NCBI GenBank assembly: GCA_949300335.1 | Contig: CASGDV010000097.1 | Coordinates: 1 to 44,939, forward strand | Direction: 5' to 3' | Source: an uncultured Bacteroidales bacterium | GTDB lineage: Bacteria > Bacteroidota > Bacteroidia > Bacteroidales > UBA932 | DNA: 44,939 nucleotides | Shown here: positions 15,511 to 24,731 of the stretch, piece by piece | Numbering within the stretch: the first letter of the stretch is position 1 | Layout of the letters: each line of letters starts with the position of its first letter | Translations under genes and position numbers: made by a program | Notes under the pieces: generated by a model | The model's database searches: none | Told to the model about the DNA's origin: nothing | Seen by the model: the letters and a program-made list of their open reading frames with translations, nothing else

Positions 15511-16521
15511 TTATTTCTTTCCTTTGAGGAAAGGATGTTCGAATTCCCTGCCGGACATTTCCGCAGCCTTCGTAATCATGGCATTGTATTCATCCAGAGG
15601 CATGTCCATATCAAGATAATTGTACGGATTTATCTGACGCCCCCTGTAAATCACCTCATAATGCAGATGGTCTCCGGTAGACTTCCCGGAATTCCCGGAA
15701 TATGCAATCAGTTCCCCGCGTTTCACCTTCATACCTTCTGTCACTGCCGATGAACTCAGATGGGCGTAACGGGTCTTGTAACCGAAGCCATGGTCTATAA
15801 GCACATAATTGCCGTACCCGAAAATACCGTAGAATACGGTTTCTACAACGCCGTCTCCCGTAGCATAGACAGGATTTCCGGTCTTTATGGAAAAATCCAT
15901 GCCTTCATGGAAGGCCGTTTTTCCGGATATCGGATCCGAACGGTAACCGAACGAACTGGAGAGCCTGTAATTCGAGCGGTCCGGTACGATTGGAGGAACG
16001 GCAGGTATGCAGGAGGCCATTTCTCCCGCTCTTCTGGAAAGCGCCATAACATCATCGAAGGAACGGCTCTGCACATAGGATTTCTTGGTAAGCCTGTCCA
16101 TCTTGAGATAAGTCGTCTTGAGAAGATACCCGCAATCGGCATTATCCAGCCACGAATATCTGTTTACACCTCCGAATCCGGCATTTCTGATTTCGTCCGG
16201 TATTTCATTCATGCCGAATATGGATCGGTATATCCCGTCGTCCCTCATCTCAAGCGACGAAAGGATTTCCTCATAATGGTCGAGCTGTCTGTTCATAAGT
16301 TCCATCCGCGAATTCCAGTTGGCATTGCTCTTTTTCAGTATGGTTGTCTTGGGCAGTTCCAGCCCCAGCACGGATGTATATATCCACAGATACAGGAAGA
16401 AAGCGCATAGACTCGCAAGAAACAGGAGGAAAGCCCTCATGAAACGTGCGGTGGCAGTACGCTCTTTAAGTTCATAAGACAGTGTCTCGTAATTGAATAT
16501 GTACTTTTTAAATCCGGACAT
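15511..16521 (-). CDS. M23-family membrane-anchored peptidase, first of a tandem pair
   Basis: A 336-residue protein with the same plan as its neighbour: short basic N-terminus ([20 protein letters not shown]), transmembrane helix at about 29-50, coiled-coil region, and a C-terminal M23 domain. The domain opens at [20 protein letters not shown]. Zinc ligands appear intact in [13 protein letters not shown] and [18 protein letters not shown] supplies the catalytic histidine. It is expected to be periplasmic and involved in peptidoglycan remodelling. It is the first gene of the leftward train that runs to rnfA, and faces alaS across 105 bp. Confidence 0.9.
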   Translation of the reverse strand: MSGFKKYIFNYETLSYELKERTATARFMRAFLLFLASLCAFFLYLWIYTSVLGLELPKTTILKKSNANWNSRMELMNRQLDHYEEILSSLEMRDDGIYRSIFGMNEIPDEIRNAGFGGVNRYSWLDNADCGYLLKTTYLKMDRLTKKSYVQSRSFDDVMALSRRAGEMASCIPAVPPIVPDRSNYRLSSSFGYRSDPISGKTAFHEGMDFSIKTGNPVYATGDGVVETVFYGIFGYGNYVLIDHGFGYKTRYAHLSSSAVTEGMKVKRGELIAYSGNSGKSTGDHLHYEVIYRGRQINPYNYLDMDMPLDEYNAMITKAAEMSGREFEHPFLKGKK

Positions 16522-16525
16522 GGCG

Positions 16526-16564
16526 CAAATATAGTCTTTATTTGCAAAAAAAATTATACTTTTG
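16526..16564. promoter_or_regulatory. Divergent -7 elements between the M23 operon and alaS
   Basis: TACTTTTG at 16557-16564 on the plus strand fits TAnnTTTG and would drive alaS from about 16570. TATATTTG at 16533-16526 on the minus strand faces the M23 gene, but so close to its ATG (16521) that the message would be nearly leaderless. The -33 elements are not clear for either. Confidence 0.45.
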
Positions 16565-16626
16565 TGGGTTATTTTGATGAATTCGCATCAAATGCAGCAA
16601 AAGTTGAATCAAATACGTATAATCAT

Positions 16627-19245
16627 ATGACTTCCAAAGAAATTAGAAAAGCATATCTGGACTTCTTCGCATCCAAGGGACACACAATTGTACCTTCGGC
16701 ACCTATGGTCGTGAAAAACGATCCGACGCTGATGTTCACCAATGCAGGTATGAATCAGTTCAAGGACTGGTTCCTCGGGAACAGCCAGCCAAAATACAAA
16801 AGGGTAGCCGACAGCCAGAAATGCTTGAGAGTAAGCGGAAAACACAATGACCTTGAAGAGGTGGGACACGACTCCTACCATCATACGATGTTCGAAATGC
16901 TCGGCAACTGGAGTTTCGGCGACTATTTCAAGAAAGAAGCGATAGACTGGGCATGGGAACTTCTCACGGAAGTGTACAGGATAGACAAGGAAAGACTTTA
17001 CGCCACGGTTTTCGAAGGCGACGCCGCAGACGGTACGGAAATGGATACCGAAGCCATGGAACAATGGAAAAAGCATCTGCCTGAAGACAGGATACTGCTC
17101 GGAAACAAACATGACAATTTCTGGGAAATGGGAGATACCGGTCCCTGCGGGCCTTGCAGCGAGATACATGTGGACCTGAGAAGCGATGAGGAAAGGGCTG
17201 TCCTTCCGGGAAGCGAACTGGTCAACAAGGGACATCATCTCGTTATAGAAATCTGGAACCTTGTGTTCATGCAGTTCAACCGCAAAGCCAGCGGAGAACT
17301 GGAACCGCTGCCGAACAAGAATGTTGATACCGGCATGGGATTCGAAAGGCTCTGCATGACACTGCAGGGAAAGACCAGCAACTATGATACGGACGTCTTT
17401 ACCGGAATGATTGCCAAAATAGAGGAGTTGTCAGGACATTCATACCATGAATCGGAGAAAACCGAAGTTGCCATGAGGGTGATAGCGGACCATATCAGGG
17501 CAATAAGCTTTTCCATAGCGGACGGCCAGCTTCCTTCAAACGTGAAAGCCGGTTATGTCATCCGTCGCATATTGAGAAGAGCCGTAAGATACGGATACAC
17601 TTTCCTTAACTTCAATGAACCGTTCCTGTGCAGACTGGTGGAACAGCTCGTATCAGACATGGGGGAATTCTATCCTGAAATAGCACGGCAGCGCCAGCTC
17701 ATAGAGCGCGTCATCAAGGAAGAGGAGATGGCTTTCCTCAGGACATTGGACAGGGGTATCCGTCTCATGGACAACATAATGGAAAAATCAAAGGAAACCA
17801 AGGTCATAAGCGGAGAAGACGCATTCGTCCTGTATGATACATTCGGTTTTCCGATAGACCTCAGCGAACTGATTGCTTCCGAGAACGGATTTACAATCGA
17901 TTTGGAAGGTTTCAACAGGGAACTTGAAAAACAGAAGGAAAGAGCGAGATGTGCAACTGCCATGGAATCCGGAGACTGGATAGAATTCAATCATTGCGAT
18001 TGTGTGGAATTCTTCGGATATGACTGCGACATGATGGAGGGAGTGAATCTTACACGACACAGAACCGTAAAGATGAAAAACCGCACTGTCTACCAGATTG
18101 TCTTCGACCGCACGCCTTTCTATGGTGAAATGGGAGGAGAGATTGGCGACACAGGCTATATTATCGGAGAAGAAGACGGAGAAAGAATAAACATTCTGGA
18201 TACCGTAAAGGAAAACAACCTGACAATCCATATCGCAGAACGTATTCCTGCGGACTGCAGCCAGTCTTTCACACTGTGCGTCGACAAGGAAAGGAAGATT
18301 CAGATTTCCAACAACCATACGGCCACCCATCTGCTGCATCAGGCGCTCCGCGAAATACTCGGGTCACATGTGGAACAGAAAGGCTCATATGTAAGCGACA
18401 AATATTTCCGCTTCGACTTTTCGCATTATGAAAAGCTTTCCGACGAACAGATAGATCTCGTCGAGAAAAGGGTAAATGCACTGATACGCGAGAACAATCC
18501 TCTCGACGAGAACAGAAATGCTACGATAGAGGAAGCGCAAGCCATGGGTGCCATGGCCCTTTTCGGCGAAAAATACGGTGATACCGTAAGAATTGTGCGT
18601 TTCGGAAATTCCGTGGAACTGTGCGGAGGAATACACGCCAAGGCCACAGGACAGATAGGATTCTTCAAGATAATATCCGAATCCGCAATTGCGGCAGGAA
18701 TCAGAAGGATAGAGGCGACTACGGGACTTCATGCCGAAATGATTGTTGACGGTATGGAAAATGCCATAAGGATGGCGAAATCATTCTTCAACAACGCTCC
18801 CGACCTCGGAGCCGCCATCAGGAAAATGATTGAGGAGAACGACAGCTACAGAAAGCAGATTGAAGAAGTCATAAAGGAAAAGACTCTGGCATTCAAAAAC
18901 AGCCTAATGGAAATAAGCAGGGAAATAAACGGCATCAACATAGTTACCGTGGAGAACAGCGTGGATCCGGCAATGTTGAAGAACGCCGCATTCATGCTCC
19001 AGAAGGAAACCGAGAATTTCGTAGTTGCAGGAGCCTTTGAATTCGAAGGCAAACCTCAGCTGCTTCTGATGTATTCCGCAGACCTTGTGAAGAAGGGACA
19101 CAATGCCGGTACCGAAATAAGGGAGGCAGCCAGATTCATCCAGGGAGGCGGAGGCGGACAGCCCGGCCTTGCTACAGCAGGAGGCAAGAATACGGGCGGA
19201 CTGAAAGATGCACTGGAAAAACTCATTGCTCTGGCAACAGCCTGA
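16627..19245 (+). CDS. alaS: Alanyl-tRNA synthetase
   Basis: An 872-residue class II synthetase that charges tRNA-Ala. The catalytic domain begins [19 protein letters not shown] and includes [15 protein letters not shown] and GMGFERL. The editing domain has the HxxxH zinc/editing motif (His564, His568) and the C-G-G-x-H motif (Cys666, His670). The C-terminal C-Ala region ends with the glycine-rich [14 protein letters not shown]. The frame is open from a GTG at 16564, but that codon overlaps the likely promoter element, and the ATG at 16627 gives the standard length. It heads the rightward gene train. Confidence 0.96.
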   Translation: MTSKEIRKAYLDFFASKGHTIVPSAPMVVKNDPTLMFTNAGMNQFKDWFLGNSQPKYKRVADSQKCLRVSGKHNDLEEVGHDSYHHTMFEMLGNWSFGDYFKKEAIDWAWELLTEVYRIDKERLYATVFEGDAADGTEMDTEAMEQWKKHLPEDRILLGNKHDNFWEMGDTGPCGPCSEIHVDLRSDEERAVLPGSELVNKGHHLVIEIWNLVFMQFNRKASGELEPLPNKNVDTGMGFERLCMTLQGKTSNYDTDVFTGMIAKIEELSGHSYHESEKTEVAMRVIADHIRAISFSIADGQLPSNVKAGYVIRRILRRAVRYGYTFLNFNEPFLCRLVEQLVSDMGEFYPEIARQRQLIERVIKEEEMAFLRTLDRGIRLMDNIMEKSKETKVISGEDAFVLYDTFGFPIDLSELIASENGFTIDLEGFNRELEKQKERARCATAMESGDWIEFNHCDCVEFFGYDCDMMEGVNLTRHRTVKMKNRTVYQIVFDRTPFYGEMGGEIGDTGYIIGEEDGERINILDTVKENNLTIHIAERIPADCSQSFTLCVDKERKIQISNNHTATHLLHQALREILGSHVEQKGSYVSDKYFRFDFSHYEKLSDEQIDLVEKRVNALIRENNPLDENRNATIEEAQAMGAMALFGEKYGDTVRIVRFGNSVELCGGIHAKATGQIGFFKIISESAIAAGIRRIEATTGLHAEMIVDGMENAIRMAKSFFNNAPDLGAAIRKMIEENDSYRKQIEEVIKEKTLAFKNSLMEISREINGINIVTVENSVDPAMLKNAAFMLQKETENFVVAGAFEFEGKPQLLLMYSADLVKKGHNAGTEIREAARFIQGGGGGQPGLATAGGKNTGGLKDALEKLIALATA

Positions 19246-19263
19246 CTTACAATCTCCGTCAAG

Positions 19264-21690
19264 ATGAAGAAACTGGATCTGTTCATTCTGAAATCTTTCA
19301 TAGGCCCGTTCATCGCAATATTGATGATCGTGGTCTTCATTCTGGTGATGCAGTTCCTATGGGTTTACATAGACGAACTTGTCGGCAAAGGTCTCAGTCT
19401 GAAAATCATCCTTGAATTTCTCGGATGGGGCAGCGCAACGCTGATACCTTTGTCTTTGCCTCTGGCCACACTGCTGGCATCCATGATGACTTTAGGCAAC
19501 TTCGGTGAAAACAATGAGCTGCTTGCAATCAAGGCTGCAGGAATATCATTGACAAGGGTGCTGATTCCGCTTATCGTCGTTGCCGTAATCATAAGCATCG
19601 GAGCGTTTTTCGCATCCAATGACCTGATTCCGGTGGCGTACAACAAGATATTCACTCTGAGGGATGATATAGGAAGGACAAAAGAGGAGATAAAGATACC
19701 TACAGGCAGTTTCTATGACGGAATCGACGGCTATATTCTCAGGATAAACAGCAGGGACGAGGAGACGGGGATGATGCACGGCGTGATGGTATACGACCAT
19801 ACCGGAAACAAGGGAAACACGAGCCTCACCCTGGCGGATTCCGCAAAAATGACCATGTCGGAGGATAAAAGCTACCTGACTTTCGTTCTCTTCGACGGAG
19901 AGAATTATGAAGAAACAAATGTCAGGAAGTACAGGGATACCTCGCTGCAGCTCCAGAAAATAGAATTCAGGAAGCAGGAAATGGTGATACCTCTCGAAAA
20001 CTATGCGTTCCACAAGTCGGATGAAGCGAGATTCGGGGATGAGGTGAAATCCATGGACCTGAAACGGCTGAACCACAATCAGGATTCCATAGGACGTCTC
20101 AAGAATGAATCGATGAATGAACAGATTTCATCGATAATGAAAGGACATACTTTCATATACAATTTCCAACTCGACTCTTCATTCCGGACTGGAGGAAGAA
20201 AAGATTTCGATTATGAGAAATACAGTAAATGGGAATCACTTGACAACGAAATAAGGGGACATGAAAAGGCTTTGACGGGAATAAACGAATTCATATCCAC
20301 CCTGACATCATATTCGAGGGAAACGTACCAGTACACCTTCACGCTGAGGAGGATTGATATTGAAATCCTGAAAAAGTTCGCCCTTTCACTGGCCTGCTTC
20401 ATATTTTTCTTCATCGGTGCTCCGCTGGGTGCATTGATCCGGAAGGGCGGACTCGGAACCCCGGCCATAATTTCGGTACTGTTCTTCGTATTCTACTGGG
20501 TAATAGACATTTCCGGAACAAAACTGGCAAGAGACGGTGCCGTTTCGGCTTCATTGGGCGTGTTCATTTCATCATACGTACTCTTTCCTACCGGAATATT
20601 CCTGACATGGAAAGCAATAAACGATTCATCGATATTCAGTACGGAAAACATCAGGAACTGGTATAAAAGAGCTAAAAGTATTGTCATGAGAATATTCAAG
20701 AAAACAAGGATTGTATACATGGGTACGCCTGAATTCGCTGTCGCTCCTCTCGACGAGCTCAGGAAGCAGGGATACTGCATAGCCGGAGTTGTCACCGTTG
20801 CCGACAAGGCAAGCGGAAGAGGACTGAAAGTGAATGAAAGCGCCGTAAAAAAATATGCGGCAGAACACGGGATACCGGTGCTGCAGCCTGTATCTTTGAA
20901 AGATCCGGATTTCCTTAGGGAACTCTCCGCATGGAAAGCCGACCTTTTCGTAGTCGTCGCATTCCGCATGCTGCCGAAAGAAGTATGGAGCATGCCGAGA
21001 CTTGGAACATTCAATCTCCACGCCGCACTTCTTCCCCAATACAGGGGTGCCGCACCTATCAACTGGGCAGTCATCAACGGAGAGAACTATACGGGAGTCA
21101 CCACCTTCATGATCGACGACGGCATGGACACGGGAAACATAATGTTCCGGGAACAGTGCAGGATTGAAGAAAATGACAATGCAGGCACCATTCATGACAA
21201 ACTGATGGAAATCGGTGCAAAAACAGTAGTACAGACAGTTGAAGCGATAATCGAAGACAATGTCGAACTTCGTGTACAAAAGAGTTTCATCCAGGGTGCC
21301 GAACAGCTTAAGCCGGCTCCAAAGCTCACAAGAGAACTATGTCATATAGACTGGGATGGAAAGACACGGAGCATATTCAATCTGATACGGGGACTCAGTC
21401 CATATCCGGGTGCATACACAGAACTTATACTCGATGACAAGGCCGTACAGCTCAAGATATTCGCCTCCGAACAGAGATTTGATCTTCCGGACAAACCGGC
21501 CGGAACCATCATGTCGGACGGGAAGACCTATTTTGCAATAGCGACTCAGGACGGGGCCATATCCGTGACTGACATGCAGCTTTCCGGCAAGAAGAAAATG
21601 TGTGTCAAGGATTTCCTCACAGGATTCAGGAATCCGGAATCATACCATACATCGAAAGGGACATCATCATTGTTTATAGACAAAAACTGA
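19264..21690 (+). CDS. fmt: Fusion of LptF-type LPS-export permease and methionyl-tRNA formyltransferase
   Basis: One continuous 808-codon frame encodes two normally separate proteins. Residues 1-474 are a YjgP/YjgQ (LptF/LptG) permease: three N-terminal membrane helices, a periplasmic beta-rich domain (about 130-350), and three C-terminal helices. It should belong to the LptB2FG transporter that extracts lipopolysaccharide from the inner membrane. Residues 475-808 are a complete Fmt: RIVYMGTPEFA, then NLHAALLPQYRGAAPINW with catalytic Asn584 and His586, and DDGMDTG with Asp622, followed by the tRNA-binding C-terminal domain. Fmt formylates initiator Met-tRNA. The permease C-terminus is cytoplasmic, so the fusion is topologically possible. 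An internal ATG at 20686 could also start free Fmt. A lost stop codon through sequencing error cannot be excluded. It lies 18 bp after alaS. Confidence 0.9.
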   Translation: MKKLDLFILKSFIGPFIAILMIVVFILVMQFLWVYIDELVGKGLSLKIILEFLGWGSATLIPLSLPLATLLASMMTLGNFGENNELLAIKAAGISLTRVLIPLIVVAVIISIGAFFASNDLIPVAYNKIFTLRDDIGRTKEEIKIPTGSFYDGIDGYILRINSRDEETGMMHGVMVYDHTGNKGNTSLTLADSAKMTMSEDKSYLTFVLFDGENYEETNVRKYRDTSLQLQKIEFRKQEMVIPLENYAFHKSDEARFGDEVKSMDLKRLNHNQDSIGRLKNESMNEQISSIMKGHTFIYNFQLDSSFRTGGRKDFDYEKYSKWESLDNEIRGHEKALTGINEFISTLTSYSRETYQYTFTLRRIDIEILKKFALSLACFIFFFIGAPLGALIRKGGLGTPAIISVLFFVFYWVIDISGTKLARDGAVSASLGVFISSYVLFPTGIFLTWKAINDSSIFSTENIRNWYKRAKSIVMRIFKKTRIVYMGTPEFAVAPLDELRKQGYCIAGVVTVADKASGRGLKVNESAVKKYAAEHGIPVLQPVSLKDPDFLRELSAWKADLFVVVAFRMLPKEVWSMPRLGTFNLHAALLPQYRGAAPINWAVINGENYTGVTTFMIDDGMDTGNIMFREQCRIEENDNAGTIHDKLMEIGAKTVVQTVEAIIEDNVELRVQKSFIQGAEQLKPAPKLTRELCHIDWDGKTRSIFNLIRGLSPYPGAYTELILDDKAVQLKIFASEQRFDLPDKPAGTIMSDGKTYFAIATQDGAISVTDMQLSGKKKMCVKDFLTGFRNPESYHTSKGTSSLFIDKN

Positions 21691-21696
21691 CGGGAA

Positions 21697-22362
21697 ATGG
21701 GACAGAATATTGCCATAATATGCAACGGACAGTTTCCGGCAAGGGAATATCCTCTGTACCTCATCCGCACCGCCGACAAGATAGTATGCTGTGACGGCGC
21801 ATTTGATGTGTTCATGCGCAACAGCGTGAAAATTTTCGGGAAAGAAAGACTGCCGGATCTCGTCATAGGAGACCTGGATTCAATAAGCGGCAGCAAACTG
21901 AAAAAATACCGTGACGTGATAGTGAAGGTGGAAGAGCAGGAAAACAACGATCTCACGAAAGCTTTCAGTCATATAATGGAAAACTGCAGTGACATCACAA
22001 GCATTTCCATTCTCGGAGCGACGGGGAAAAGGGAAGACCATACCATCGGAAACATGTCTCTGCTCATGGAATACGCGAAAAAATATGAACTTGAAAAAAA
22101 GGACATATCTGTGTGCATGGTATCGGACTACTCCACAATAACTGCAATAACGGACACATGTGAAATTTCGTGCGGAAAAGGACGGTCGGTATCCATAATC
22201 AGTACAGACAGCAGCCTTAGGATAAAATCCCACGGACTGGTATGGCCAACGGATGACGTAGTATTCGACAATCTATGGAAAGCGACACTGAACAGGTCTG
22301 CGGAAGACACCGTAAGACTTGAATTCAGCCACCCTTCCGCCGCCCTTGTAATAATGGATTGA
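21697..22362 (+). CDS. Thiamin pyrophosphokinase
   Basis: A 221-residue enzyme that transfers pyrophosphate from ATP to thiamin, making thiamin diphosphate. Family marks include IICNGQFPA at the N-terminus, CCDGAFD, DLVIGDLDSIS (metal and substrate binding), QENNDLTKAF and ILGATGKREDHTIGN, which together form the thiamin and ATP site. The C-terminal beta-sandwich binds thiamin at the dimer interface. It follows the lptF-fmt stop by 6 bp and is probably in the same operon as alaS. No other thiamin genes are in the window. Confidence 0.92.
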   Translation: MGQNIAIICNGQFPAREYPLYLIRTADKIVCCDGAFDVFMRNSVKIFGKERLPDLVIGDLDSISGSKLKKYRDVIVKVEEQENNDLTKAFSHIMENCSDITSISILGATGKREDHTIGNMSLLMEYAKKYELEKKDISVCMVSDYSTITAITDTCEISCGKGRSVSIISTDSSLRIKSHGLVWPTDDVVFDNLWKATLNRSAEDTVRLEFSHPSAALVIMD

Positions 22363-22369
22363 TTTTTCA

Positions 22370-22400
22370 TTGGAAATGAAAGATAATAATCCTAAATTTG
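22370..22400 (+). promoter_or_regulatory. Promoter for ilvA-ilvE
   Basis: TTG at 22370-22372, a 20-bp spacer and TAAATTTG at 22393-22400 match the Bacteroides -33/-7 consensus. The ilvA start lies 26 bp further on. It suggests ilvA-ilvE can be transcribed separately from the upstream genes. Confidence 0.6.
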
Positions 22401-22425
22401 TGGATAATCGTTTTTTTGAACACAT

Positions 22426-23685
22426 ATGGCGGACACGGAATATCTCCCGAGCATAGAATCGGTAGTGATGGCATCGAAAATACTTGACGAAATCATCGAT
22501 CCCACTCCAATGCTCCAGAACCAGAACCTCTCGGAAAAATTTGATGCCGAGATATACCTGAAAAGAGAAGATCTTCAGATTGTGCGGTCCTACAAAATCA
22601 GGGGCGCGTACAACAAGATAAGGACCATACCACCAGAAGCCCTCAAGTACGGAATAGTATGCGCGAGCGCCGGCAACCACGCCCAAGGTGTAGCTTTCTC
22701 CTGCAACAAGCTGCATATCATGGGGTCGATTTACATGCCAACGACTACTCCGAGACAGAAAATCGAGCAGGTCAAGATGTTCGGCAAGGAATATATAGAC
22801 ATCGTACTTACCGGGGACACATTCGATGCGGCAAACAAGGAAGCCATCGAATATGCAAGGAAATCAGGAAAGACATTCATCCCTCCTTTCGACGACAAAA
22901 AGATAATCGAAGGACAGGCCACCATAGGTCTGGAGATAGAAAAGCAGATGAAAAAGCCTTTGGATTACCTATTCATCCCGATCGGAGGCGGCGGTCTGGC
23001 CTCTGGAGTCGGAGCCTATATGAAACTGGCCTCTCCACAGACCAAAATAATAGGTGTGGAGCCTGCGGGGGCCCCTTGCATGAAGACGGCCATTGAAAAA
23101 GGAGAAGCCGTAGAACTGGAGCACATCAACAAATTCGTTGACGGAGCTGCCGTCAAAAGAGCAGGAGACCTGACCTTTGAAATATGCCGCAAAGTTCTGG
23201 ATGACATAGTGCTTGTTCCTGAAGGAGCAGTATGTACTAGCATCATAGACATGTATAACAAAAGCGCCATAGTGGTCGAACCGGCAGGAGCACTTTCCGT
23301 AGCCGCATTGAGATTCTATGCTGACAAGATAAAAGGCAAACGCGTGGGATGCATCATAAGCGGAAGCAACAATGATATAACCAGAACTGAAGAGATAAGG
23401 GAGAAATCCCTGCTGTATGAGGGTCTGAAACATTATTTCATAGTCAGCTTCCCTCAACGCTCCGGAGCCTTCCTTTCATTCATACGGGACAATCTGGGAC
23501 CGAGCGACGATGTCGTACTGTTCCAGTATATCAAAAAGACCAACAAGGAGGAAGGACCTGCACTGATAGGAATCGAAGTCGAAAGTACTGAAGCATACAA
23601 TGCACTGATACACAGAATGAACGAAAACGGTGTGGCGTATGAATACATAAACGAGAACAACAAATTATTTGAAATACTGATATAA
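22426..23685 (+). CDS. ilvA: Threonine ammonia-lyase (threonine deaminase)
   Basis: A 419-residue PLP enzyme that converts threonine to 2-oxobutanoate, the first step toward isoleucine. The PLP lysine is Lys57 in VRSYKIRGAYN. SAGNHAQGVA and the phosphate-binding IGGGGLASGV are intact. Residues about 335-419 (HYFIVSFPQRSGAFLSFI onward) form one ACT-like regulatory domain, so isoleucine feedback is likely; enteric IlvA has two such domains. It is followed at 11 bp by ilvE. The ilvBNCD genes are not in the window. Confidence 0.95.
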   Translation: MADTEYLPSIESVVMASKILDEIIDPTPMLQNQNLSEKFDAEIYLKREDLQIVRSYKIRGAYNKIRTIPPEALKYGIVCASAGNHAQGVAFSCNKLHIMGSIYMPTTTPRQKIEQVKMFGKEYIDIVLTGDTFDAANKEAIEYARKSGKTFIPPFDDKKIIEGQATIGLEIEKQMKKPLDYLFIPIGGGGLASGVGAYMKLASPQTKIIGVEPAGAPCMKTAIEKGEAVELEHINKFVDGAAVKRAGDLTFEICRKVLDDIVLVPEGAVCTSIIDMYNKSAIVVEPAGALSVAALRFYADKIKGKRVGCIISGSNNDITRTEEIREKSLLYEGLKHYFIVSFPQRSGAFLSFIRDNLGPSDDVVLFQYIKKTNKEEGPALIGIEVESTEAYNALIHRMNENGVAYEYINENNKLFEILI

Positions 23686-23696
23686 TACTAACGGAC

Positions 23697-24731
23697 ATGA
23701 CAAATTTGAATTGGAACAATCTGGGATTCAGCTACAGGAAAACCAACACAATATTGTGCAGCTGGTTCAAAGACGGACAATGGAGTCCTGTGGAAAGCCG
23801 CAAAGACGACAACCTGACAATAAATGCATTTGCAGGCTCTCTGCATTACAGCGTCGAATGTTTCGAAGGCCTTAAGGCTTTCCGCGGAAAGGATGGAAAA
23901 ATCAGGCTTTTCAGACCTGAAGAAAATGCGCTCAGAATCCAGCGCTCCGCCGATTTTCTCGGCATACCGGCTCCTGATACCGAGTTGTTCATAAGCATGT
24001 GCAAACAGATTGTCAGGGAAAACGAGGATTTCCTGCCTCCATACGGCAGTCATGCGTCCATGTACCTGAGGCCGACACTTATAGGATTCAATCCGCAGCT
24101 CGGAGTGAAATCATCCACGGAGTGTCTTTTCATGATGCTGTGTTCACCTGTAGGAGCTTATACAGGAGGCGCGCTCGAACCTTGCAATGCCGTAATAGCA
24201 AGAGATTATGACAGGGCTGCACCATTCGGATCCGGAAGCTACAAGGTCGGTGCGAACTATGCGGTATCCCTTTATTCATACAACAAGGCACACGCTCTCG
24301 GCTATCAGGCCGTATTGTATCTTGACCCTCTGACACATACCAAAATCGATGAATTCGGTTCATCCAATTTCTTCGGAATCAAGGGGAACTCATACATTAC
24401 GCCGAAGTCGGACAGCATCCTGCCGTCAATTACCAACAAATCGCTTATAGAAGTTGCTAAAAGCATTGGAATGACTGTCGAAAGACGTGATGTGGAAGTA
24501 TCCGAACTCGCCACTTTCGAGGAAGTCGGAGAATGCGGGACGGCAGTTGTGATAACACCGGTATCTTTCATTGATGACAAACCGTCGCTTGAATCGGATG
24601 AAAAGACACGATATACATTCTATTCTGACAAGGAATGCGGTCCGAAGAGCCTCAAACTCTACAATATAATCACCGGTATCCAATACGGAGAAATAGAAGA
24701 CACCTTCGGATGGACAGAGTTCGTTGACTAG
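23697..24731 (+). CDS. ilvE: Branched-chain amino acid aminotransferase
   Basis: A 344-residue fold-type IV PLP transaminase for the last step of valine, leucine and isoleucine synthesis, or the first step of their breakdown. Key features are HYSVECFEGLKAFRG near residue 50, ASMYLRPTLIG, the PLP lysine Lys183 in GSYKVGANYA, DEFGSSNFFGIKG, and ECGTAVVITPV. Its length fits the eukaryotic-like (BCAT class II) subfamily common in Bacteroidota. It lies 11 bp after ilvA. Its stop overlaps the convergent hexosaminidase gene by 4 bp. Confidence 0.95.
   Translation: MTNLNWNNLGFSYRKTNTILCSWFKDGQWSPVESRKDDNLTINAFAGSLHYSVECFEGLKAFRGKDGKIRLFRPEENALRIQRSADFLGIPAPDTELFISMCKQIVRENEDFLPPYGSHASMYLRPTLIGFNPQLGVKSSTECLFMMLCSPVGAYTGGALEPCNAVIARDYDRAAPFGSGSYKVGANYAVSLYSYNKAHALGYQAVLYLDPLTHTKIDEFGSSNFFGIKGNSYITPKSDSILPSITNKSLIEVAKSIGMTVERRDVEVSELATFEEVGECGTAVVITPVSFIDDKPSLESDEKTRYTFYSDKECGPKSLKLYNIITGIQYGEIEDTFGWTEFVD

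Noticed and set aside
14630-15619. 329-codon plus-strand open frame antisense to the M23 peptidases
   Set aside because: It lies wholly across two well-supported M23 genes with intact catalytic motifs, and its translation has no recognisable features. It is a shadow frame.
16564-16626. GTG start for alaS giving 21 extra residues
   Set aside because: The GTG overlaps a likely -7 promoter element, and the extra residues are not part of the known AlaRS start; the ATG at 16627 gives the standard length.
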